Below the pieces are notes generated by a model, which had not been told where the DNA came from, ran no database searches, and saw only the letters and a list, made by a program, of their open reading frames with translations. Position numbers and translations under genes: made by a program. A DNA stretch of 64,000 nucleotides from Paratrimastix pyriformis (Eukaryota; Preaxostyla; Paratrimastigidae): NCBI GenBank assembly GCA_027972325.1, contig JAPMOS010000058.1, forward strand, positions 139,001 to 203,000, written 5' to 3'. Within the stretch, counting starts at the first letter, position 1; each line of letters opens with the position of its first letter. Shown here one piece after another: positions 57,001 through 64,000 of this stretch.

Positions 57001-60000
57001 CTGATCAAGTCGGCCGCCTCGGCGAAGGCCGCCTCGGGCAGGAAGGGGTACAGCAGGTTGACGTGGGGCATCCAGCGGTCGTAGCTGCGATCCCACGTCC
57101 GCCGGATCTCCTGGATGGGCCCCCAGATCTGCTCACACGCACACACATTGAACACACACACACCCGCCCACCGGGCCGGCATGAGACCCGTTCAGATCCA
57201 CTCAGGCCGCCTGGGCGAGGGTGCGGGGGCTGGGTGGCGGGGGTGCGGACCTGCTCGTCGGGGATCAGGACTACGGCGCTGGTGTTGACCAGGCCCGCCG
57301 CGGGGCCGCCCTTGGGACGGGCGCGGAGGGCCGCCATGGCCTGGGCGCGGGCTGCCGCTGGGCCCTCGGCCGGGGCGGCAGCCACCATCCGCAGCGGGGC
57401 GGCCGGGGCGGGGCCCACCTCCAGCTGGCAGACGAGCCCCCAGTGGTCCGAGGCGAACAGCGGGAAGGCCGACCGCGCCTCGGGGTACTGCCCCACACAC
57501 ACACACACGCACACCCAACCGTGAGATGGGTCCGAGGCGAACAGCGGGAAGGCCGACCGCGCCTCGGGGTACTGTCTCCCCCATACATGCACACCCAACC
57601 GTGAGATGGGGTGGTGAGCGGGCAGAGAGGGCCAGTGGTGAGCAGCAGGGTATGCCCGGTGATGGGATGTCACCCTGTCCATGGATGGGCCTGGCGATGG
57701 GGGGCGGCCAGCAGACGGGGGCCGGGATGAAGTCGTCCTCCTCGGGCGGGGGCAGCACGGCCGGGATGGGCTCGCACCCGAAGAGCCGGATCTCCACCGG
57801 CCGCTGGGCACCACCGGCACCGCCGGCACCAGCAGGGTCGGGCGGGGGCGGTACAGAGGGCCGGGGGCGGTACGGGCGGGAGCGACGAGCATGAGGCAGG
57901 CCCATGACCACGCTCCCGGGTCGTCCCCACCCCTCTACGGCCCCACCGAGCCCGGGCGCCGGGCGGCGGGAGAGAGAGAGAGAGAGTGGGGGGGGGGGCC
58001 GGGCGGCGGGGAGGGGGCGGGAGGGGGGCGGACCAGCCTGCCGGGGGTATTTGCCCGCACCATGACCCGGTCGTAGCGGCGGCCGACGCCGAGGATGGTC
58101 GACAGGGCCGCCAGCGGGTTGCGGTAGGGGTCGAAGGTGCACCAGCCGTCCACCAGGCCCGTCGCCAGGGGGTCCTGCGGACCCGTCGGGTGCTGCAGCT
58201 CTGCACGGGCGCCCCGACACACACCCCCGGGGGGGGGACCGCAGGGCAGGGGTGAGACGGGCCCCCCAAAAGGCATGTCCCACCCCCCGAGCGGCCCCGG
58301 CCATCCTCGGGTCGGGCAGACCGGGTGGGCAGCGGCCCATCGGGTAGCGGGCGACGGCGTCTCGATGGGGCGGCACCTCTGCCCACCCGCCCGCGCGCCC
58401 ACCCAGCCACCCAGCCAAGGCCCGGAAGTCATTCATGGTTCATGGAAGTCATTCATGGAAGTCATTCATGGTTCATGGAAGAGCAGAGGGCGCCTGAGTG
58501 AGCATGGGCGGGTGAGTGGGTCTGGGCAGGTGAGTGAGCATGGGCGGGTGAGTGGGTCTGGGCAGGTGAGTGAGCATGGGCGGGTGAGTGGGTCTGGGCA
58601 GGTGAGTGAGCATGGGCGGGTGAGTGGGTCTGGGCAGGTGAGTGAGCATGGGCGGGTGAGTGGGTCTGGGCAGGTGAGTGAGCATGGGCGGGTGAGTGGG
58701 TCTGGGCAGGTGAGTGAGCATGGGCGGGTGAGTGGGTCTGGGCAGGTGAGTGAGCATGGGCGGGTGAGTGGGTCTGGGCAGGTGAGTGAGCATGGGCGGG
58801 TGAGTGGGTCTGGGCAGGTGAGTGAGCATGGGCGGGTGAGTGGGTCTGGGCAGGTGAGTGAGCATGGGCGGGTGAGTGGGTCTGGGCAGGTGAGTGAGCA
58901 TGGGCGGGTGAGTGGGTCTGGGCAGGTGAGTGAGCATGGGCGGGTGAGTGGGTCTGGGCAGGTGAGTGAGCATGGGCGGGTGAGTGGGTCTGGGCAGGTG
59001 AGTGAGCATGGGCGGGTGAGTGGGTCTGGGCAGGTGAGTGAGCATGGGCGGGTGAGTGGGTCTGGGCAGGTGAGTGAGCATGGGCGGGTGAGTGGGCGAG
59101 TGGTTAGTGGCGCGTGGCGGACCCGCGCCCAGTGCCCTGATGCGTGCGAGGGTCTCGGGAGCGTCGTGGGGCCCGCGGAGGGCCGTCCAGCAGTCGGTGA
59201 AGCCGGCCCCGGTGGGGCCCGTCAGCGGGCAGGCCTCCTCATCGCCCATGTTGGTGTCCCCCACCAGCACGCACTCCAGCGGGCCCCCCGCCCCGCCCCC
59301 GCCGCCATCCTCGCCGGGCCGCTGGCCCAGCAGCTGGGCAATGGCCGCCACCTGGCTCTGGCGCTGCGCCCAGCCAACCACCCGCCCAGCGCGACCCCTC
59401 CCCGTTATGACACACCTGCCTCTGACGCCGCGCCCAGCCAACCACCCGCCCGACGCAACCACCCGTGGTATGGGCATGCCGGCTGCCCCCGTCCGTGTCC
59501 CCGTGTCCGGTCGGCATGTGGGTGGGTGGGTGGGTGGGTGGGTGGGTGGCGGAGGAAGGCGCACCTTGCTCATGGTCCGGGCCTGCTGCTGCTGGGGGAC
59601 GGGGCCCGGGGCGGCCTCGGGGCCGGCCGAGAGGTCGACGGGCCTGGGGGCGCCGCCCTTGTGGTGGTCTGAGGTCAGATGCACCACCGGCACCCACAGC
59701 GGCCCGCCCTGGGCCCACAGCTCGCACAGCAGGATCCGCTTGCACTGGCCCACCATCTGCATCCACACGCTGCAGCCCCAGCCGGGGGGTCGGAGAGGGC
59801 AGGGGGGCAGGGGACAGGGGTGTGCCTGGTGAGAATGGAAGAACGGGAGGGGGTCGGGGATCCGGGCGGCCGGGGGGGTGGAGTGGGGTGGGGTGGGGGA
59901 CGGGCCTGACGAGGGGCAGCCTGGAGAGGAGCACCTGGCCGTAGGGGTCGATGGTGGGCCCGGCCGGGCGGCCCTCGGTGCAGTAGTAGTCCCGCCGCAC

Positions 60001-61661
60001 CCAGGGGGCCGCCAGCAGGGCCTCCAGGAAGGGGGCTGTCACCTCCTGCAGCGCAATCAGGTCCGCGTCCAGGCTCTGCCGCCACAGCCGGAGGAGGAGG
60101 ACGGGATGGGGATGGGTGGAGATGATATGAATGGAAGGCGCACAGGCTCTGCCACAGCCGGAGGAGGAGGACGGGATGGGATGGGTGGAGATGATAGGGA
60201 TGGGTGGAGATGATATGAATGGAAGGCGCCCAGGCTCTGCCACAGCCGGAGGAGGAGGACGGGATGGGATGGTGGATGGGAGATGATGGGCGGGAGGCGA
60301 GAAGGCGGGATGGGTGGGTGGGGAGTGATGGGCGGGTGCTGGGGGTGCTGGGGGTGCTGGGGGTGCTGGGTGTGCTGGGGGTGGGGGCGGCGGGGACCTT
60401 GAGGATGCGCAGGGCGGCTGCGGTGCGGTGCTCGGTGTATATGTTGCGCTCGTAGAGCGGCATCAGCACGTTCCAGGTGGCCACCCGCAGGGGCAGCGAC
60501 CCTTCGGGCCGGGGCGGGGCGGCGAGGGGGAGCGGGCAAACCGCCTGGTGAGCAAAACAATCCGCGCGATCGGCTCCCGCCCCCAGCAGAGCCCCACCGT
60601 CCCCCTGCCCTGCACCCTCGCCCACCCCGCCGCACGGCCACCCCTTCCGTTGGGACGGACCGGACGTGGTGGCGGTGGCGGTCGGGGCGCCCCCCGCGAA
60701 GACCTCCTGCCACTGGGCCGCGGCCCCGTTGAAGCGCCACGCGGGCAGGGGCACGGGGCGGCCCCCCGCCGCGAGGACGTTCTGGCGGCGCTGCTGGAAG
60801 GGCTGTTGCTGTCGGGGCCGCGGGGCCGTGGTTGCAGCCCGGGGTCCGGACTCCTGTGGTCACCACAGGCAGGGCGGGAGGCCGAAGGTGAGCAGGGACG
60901 GCAAGAGCGGCGCCAGGCGGCCTCTGTGCGGCGCGCGGCAACGCGGCCCTCTGGGCTGGTGAGGTGGGGCCGGTGAGGTGGGGCCGGTGAGGGGCGGGCG
61001 ACCTGGCGAGGGGCAGGCGGGGCCGCCTCGACGGCCATGTCGCCCCGGCCCGAGCCGAAGACCCGATCGACACGCTGCGCCGAGGGGAGCGGCCCATCCA
61101 GAGCAGCCCAAGTCAGCGGGCCCGTTCCGGGGGAGGAGGTACCTCAGCCCAGCCCAGCCCAGCCCAGCCCAGCCCAGCCCGGCCCAGCCCGGCCCGCCGG
61201 GAGGCCGAGGCCCGGGGGTACGGACCGCGTCCCGGTCCCAGATGCGCTCCCGGGTGCCGAACTCGGTGATGCGGTCGAAGAAGTACACCCGGTGCCAGGG
61301 AATCTCACCTGGAAGAAACAGGGTGATGGCGACGGGTTGGGCAGAGTGGGGGACGCAACCTTCGGGCGGCGGGACAAAGGTTGCGAAATTGGCATCTTGC
61401 ATGCCATCGAAACGATCCTAGGAGGCAAGACTGTGTGTCGGTGGGAAAAAATGCGGGCATCCATACCAAGTGGCCAATGATGATCTTAGAAGGATCAGTC
61501 TTCGGGTCCCACTTCAGCCGGTGGTAGATATCATGGGACGTTCTGAGTTTTTGCTTCTCAATGGGCTCGGGCTTCTTCTTCCCCTTGGGCTTCTTGGCCT
61601 TCTTGGGCTTATCGCCCTTCTCGGGTTTCTCGGGTTTCTCGGGGGTTTGCCTGTCAGCCAT
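52334..61661 (-). CDS. Multidomain RNA-repair-type protein: MJ1316, EEP nuclease, 2H phosphoesterase and poly(A)-polymerase-type nucleotidyltransferase
   Basis: From the ATG at 61661: a Lys-rich head, then an MJ1316 (DUF504) domain ([34 protein letters not shown]...[14 protein letters not shown]; introns GTATGG, GTCCGT). An endonuclease/exonuclease/phosphatase domain follows: [22 protein letters not shown] (60.5 kb), [10 protein letters not shown] (60.06 kb, catalytic Glu), [10 protein letters not shown] (59.67 kb), [14 protein letters not shown] (59.25 kb, D-x-N), RYDRVMVRA and [10 protein letters not shown] (57.45 kb, terminal Asp-His). Then a 2H domain: [29 protein letters not shown] (57.1 kb) and [15 protein letters not shown] (55.9 kb). 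Last a poly(A)-polymerase fold: [23 protein letters not shown] (54.82 kb), [11 protein letters not shown] (third Asp), [21 protein letters not shown] (53.87 kb), [40 protein letters not shown] and a C-terminal RNA-binding-like part ([14 protein letters not shown]). Catalytic residues of all three enzymes look intact. Such fusions have been linked to RNA end repair. Introns are long and repeat-filled. Confidence 0.82.
53940..54117 (-). repeat. GGT, GGC and (GGA)n trinucleotide tract
   Basis: About eight GGT/GGC units pass into about 34 perfect GGA units, in an intron of the RNA-repair gene. Confidence 0.95.
56108..56646 (-). repeat. ACACAGGC octamer array
   Basis: About 65 octamers ACACAGGC with scattered ACACAGAC variants lie in the intron inside the 2H domain region. 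Frames across it (Cys-Val-Pro repeats and His-Thr-Gly repeats) are not coding. Confidence 0.96.
58498..59098 (-). repeat. 36-bp minisatellite, about 16 copies
   Basis: Units of GTGAGTGGGTCTGGGCAG + GTGAGTGAGCATGGGCGG repeat with almost no differences, so the array is young. It lies in the intron between the EEP exons [12 protein letters not shown] and RYDRVMVRA. The preceding 58428-58480 holds short direct repeats of GGAAGTCATTCATGG. Confidence 0.97.
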
Positions 61662-62024
61662 CAAGGCGAATGGTGCCTGTCAGCGGTGGGTGGAGGGACG
61701 GGTGCCCGGGGTGTGACCCTCTTGGATGGGAGATGGCGACAGACATCTGCCGCCACACGACGTGCTTCGCGAGAAAATACACGCCCGGCACATTTTCCCC
61801 CTGCGGACCTCTTTCAGCAGCACAATTTTCCCCATTCCCCCAAACTGCCATCATTTGATACATGCGTGCGCTCGCCATCCGATCGGTCAGGACTGTTGGA
61901 AGAAGCGAACGACATCGTTGCTGCACTCAAAGAACAATATCATCGGCTCCGCCGACCCTCCAGGGCTAAAATACCGCCTTCTTGAGGCCGCCTTGTGGTT
62001 TCCTCAGTCAGGCATTGAGCTATC
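61662..62024. other. Intergenic between the RNA-repair gene start and tRNA-Val
   Basis: About 360 bp of moderate GC with no recognised motif. Presumably holds the promoter of the minus-strand RNA-repair gene. Confidence 0.55.
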
Positions 62025-62098
62025 GTCCGGGTGGTGTAGTCGGTTATCACATATGTCTCACACACATGAGGTCCTGGGTTCGAATCCCAGCTCGGACA
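62025..62098 (+). tRNA. tRNA-Val (anticodon CAC)
   Basis: The 74-nt cloverleaf is clear. The acceptor stem GTCCGGG pairs with CTCGGAC (one G-T), followed by discriminator A. The D arm is GTG...CAC around TAGTCGGTTAT, containing the A box TGGTGTAGTCGG. The anticodon stem is TATGT/ACATG with loop CTCACAC, so the anticodon is CAC (Val, codon GTG). The variable loop is AGGTC, and the T arm CTGGG/CCCAG around TTCGAAT includes the B box GGTTCGAATCC. There is no intron and no encoded CCA. Confidence 0.95.
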
Positions 62099-62100
62099 CA

Positions 62101-62105
62101 TTTTT
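62101..62105 (+). terminator. RNA polymerase III T-run terminator
   Basis: Five T residues start three nucleotides after the tRNA discriminator base. Confidence 0.8.
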
Positions 62106-62156
62106 GCGGCCCCCCCCCCCAAGCCGACCTAACCCCAACCCCGACCCCCCCAAGCC

Positions 62157-62272
62157 CAAGCCGCCCTCCTCCAAGCCGCCCTCCTCCAAGCCGCCCTCCT
62201 CCAAGCCGCCCTCCTCCAAGCCGCCCTCCAAGCCGCCCTCCTCCAAGCCGCCCTCCTCCAAGCCGCCTCCCC
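62157..62272. repeat. 12-bp repeat AAGCCGCCCTCC
   Basis: About nine units AAGCCGCCCTCC, one of them shortened, lie between the tRNA and the GTPase 3' end. The frames through it (Ser-Lys-Pro-Pro) belong to no recognised gene. The rest, to 62524, shows nothing clear. Confidence 0.92.
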
Positions 62273-62524
62273 GGAGAAGCAGGAGCTTGTCCTTTGGATG
62301 TGCGATCGATCAGAAACATGGATCCCCCGCCTCTTCCCCATCCAACTGCCCGTTGGAAACCGCGTGATTCTTGGGGGGTTTCACGCTAATAACAAGCCAG
62401 ACGCGCCAAACACGCGAGTGGAGGGGAAAAAAAGTGTTCAACAAAATTGTGGGGGGGATGGGGGATAAGAGGTACAACAGCGGAGAGGCAGAGGCAATAT
62501 TGGGAAGCTTCTCGCAAAAGCACT

Positions 62525-63350
62525 TCAAAGGATGGTGCAAGCCTTCTTCTTGGGGGGCTGGGGGCGGAACTCGCTGTTGTTAACCCGGCGGATGATCTCC
62601 TCGAAAACATCACGAATCTTCAGGTTCGCCTTAGCGGAGCATTCAATGAAGCCAGCATGGATGCTCTCAGCGAACTTCTTGCCGTCCTCGGTCGACACGG
62701 CACGCTCATCCTCAAGATCGGTCTTATTGCCAACAACGACCATGGGAATCATACAGGTATCCTGTGAGTGCCAATGATGATGATGGACCAGGCCATAAAA
62801 GAGGAAAAAGAGAAAGAGCGATCGCAGGGAAGAGAGCTGAGATGAGCGGAACAAAAAAAGAACAATCCACGGACAGGCTTCTGCTTCACCGAGTAGATCT
62901 TGTTGCGCATCTCACGGAGGGTATCCAGAGACTGGGCAGAGGTAATGGTGTAAACGAGAATGAAACCCTGGCCGCTCTGCATGTACTGCTCGCGCATGGT
63001 GCTGTATTCCTCCTATTGGCCCACAACGAAAAAAATGAGAGGGAAAAAGCATCAGCCGAAGAAGCCAACCTGGCCGGCAGTATCGAGGATCTCAAGGACG
63101 CAAGCCTTGCCGTCGAACTCGTCCTGCTTGGTGCACATATCCTCAATGGTGGGATCATACTACCCCCAAAAACAGGTTTCGAAAACGAAGGGGACCCAAG
63201 AAAAAAACAGACGATATCAGTGAAGGACCCACGAGAGTACCGCACAACGATACTGGATTTACCAACGGCACCCGAGCCGAGAACGGTAATCTAAAAGAAG
63301 CATAAGAAACCCAAAGAGCAAAAAAGCACGGTCCCTACCTTATAGTTCAT
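62525..63350 (-). CDS. Ras/Rap-type small GTPase with CAAX box
   Basis: Exons 63350-63339, 63290-63213, 63159-63070, 63012-62875 and 62761-62525 give exactly 184 residues. The protein has the full GTPase set: [18 protein letters not shown] (G1), YDPTIED (G2, switch I Thr), [26 protein letters not shown] (G3 and switch II), VVVGNKTDL (G4), [10 protein letters not shown] (G5), then a lysine-rich end [12 protein letters not shown] is a CAAX box with final Leu, predicting geranylgeranylation and membrane attachment. Effector loop and length fit Ras/Rap rather than Rab or Rho. Donors are GTAGGG, GTCTGT, GTTGGC and GTCCGT, so this gene contains two of the few donors without C at +3. The first exon has only four codons. 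It looks intact. Confidence 0.95.
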
Positions 63351-64000
63351 TTCGCAAATTCAACCCTGGGCTTGCAGACTCTCTCGATCAAATTCCGCCC
63401 CGCCCCGCTCAGTCGCAGGGGGCCAAATTGCCTCTTTCCAGGACAATCATCAAATGGTCATTCAGGACATACACACAAAGCATGTACCATCGGTGGAATC
63501 TTCATCCGGCTTCCATTTCCACATTTCCTTCATCCTCCTCGTTTTGTCTCGTCATGTCACCCACCCACGGCAAATTTTCTCCCTGACCACCCGCAGATGC
63601 CGATCTGGGGGGCGCCAAAATGGCAAAATGGTAGTGTCTTTGGCGTCTGAATGCCAATAATTTTCGTGAATATGATAGCTACGGAACCCTTGGACACACG
63701 GCGGCTCTTTCGACAAAGCACTGTCGTACTCATCCGAACCCTAAACTTCGAATGGGCCGTGAAGCCTTACGTTTCGCCGACGCTCTCGGTGAAGGATAGC
63801 CGAAGTACATGCGAAGTACAGCCGTCACGCTGAAGTGCAGACAGGGACCGTCCCTCTGAATAAGGAAACCGAAAAAATAGACCGTCCGTGACAGAGTCGT
63901 TCCCACCCCGTGGTTTTGGAGATCCTCAACCCAGACCGAATTCAGTCAGGCAATGCGGTCGTCTTCTGTGCCCATTCCTGGTAGCGACGCTCGCGAAATT
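63351..64000. other. Upstream flank of the GTPase gene; no gene recognised
   Basis: About 650 bp of moderate GC. A plus-strand frame at 63372-63650 could be the start of a divergent gene but has no recognisable domain. Imperfect GCCGAAGTACATGCGAAGTACAG-like doublets occur near 63799-63822. Confidence 0.4.

Noticed and set aside
58137-59768. CRISPR-like array at 58.5-59.1 kb
   Set aside because: Units are contiguous 36-bp copies with no unique spacers and no cas genes, in a spliced eukaryotic gene. It is a minisatellite.
61305-61664. A stand-alone Lys-rich small protein at 61.3-61.66 kb
   Set aside because: Its frame continues past a GTATGG donor only by chance; splicing to GATCGTTTCGATGG restores a full MJ1316 domain joined to the RNA-repair gene.
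62047-62341. Protein frames overlapping 62.05-62.34 kb on the minus strand
   Set aside because: They cross a tRNA gene and a 12-bp repeat; no domain is present.
1-64000. Retrotransposon, DNA transposon or integrated virus
   Set aside because: I found no reverse transcriptase, integrase, transposase, capsid or terminal-repeat structure. The only dispersed repeats seen are the short hairpin and promoter-like blocks.

Overview
The window looks like a piece of a high-GC, intron-dense, gene-dense nuclear genome of a free-living protist. It has spliced eukaryotic genes with AG acceptors, a nuclear-type tRNA gene, low-complexity proteins and long G/C-rich micro- and minisatellites, mostly inside introns. 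I cannot fix the species. My weak guess is a metamonad of the Paratrimastix type, from general style only. No retroelement, viral element or CRISPR array was seen.

Layout. At 1-2174 (-) is the 5' part of a gene for a lumenal/membrane protein, possibly of the Tul1/Dsc1 ubiquitin-ligase type. At 2446-9000 (+) are four compact genes: deoxyhypusine synthase, a secreted glycerophosphodiester phosphodiesterase, the CAF1/CNOT7 deadenylase and an unknown multi-pass membrane protein. At 9101-22000 (-) is a very large UPF2 gene. At 22286-24785 (-) is an F-box-like leucine-rich protein. At 25195-28463 (-) is a vasohibin (tubulin carboxypeptidase), head to head with a HERPUD-like ubiquitin-domain membrane protein at 28591-30004 (+). 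At 30455-43599 (-) is a 13-kb coiled-coil gene. One of its introns appears to contain two complete genes, MED31 (-) and a BSD-domain protein (+), whose start codons lie 45 bp apart. At 43.7-50.1 kb is a Crinkler-type (CRN) cluster of three genes with shared upstream motifs. At 50238-52120 (-) is an LCAT/lysosomal phospholipase A2 gene. At 52334-61661 (-) is a multidomain RNA-repair-type protein (MJ1316, EEP nuclease, 2H phosphoesterase, poly(A)-polymerase-type nucleotidyltransferase). Then come tRNA-Val(CAC) and a Ras/Rap-type GTPase at 62525-63350 (-).

Three genome-wide habits stand out. First, 5' splice sites are almost never GTRAGT. Of 49 donors traced by hand, by homology or by frame, 43 have C at +3 and most read GTCYG. 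Second, tandem duplications repeatedly cover exon-intron junctions and leave pieces of exon in the introns. Third, long genes have a moderate-GC 5' end with 45-100 bp introns, then change sharply to a very GC-rich, repeat-filled body.

Functionally the window is rich in RNA biology: UPF2 (nonsense-mediated decay), CAF1 (deadenylation), the RNA-repair fusion and MED31 (transcription). There is no sign that these genes form one functional cluster.
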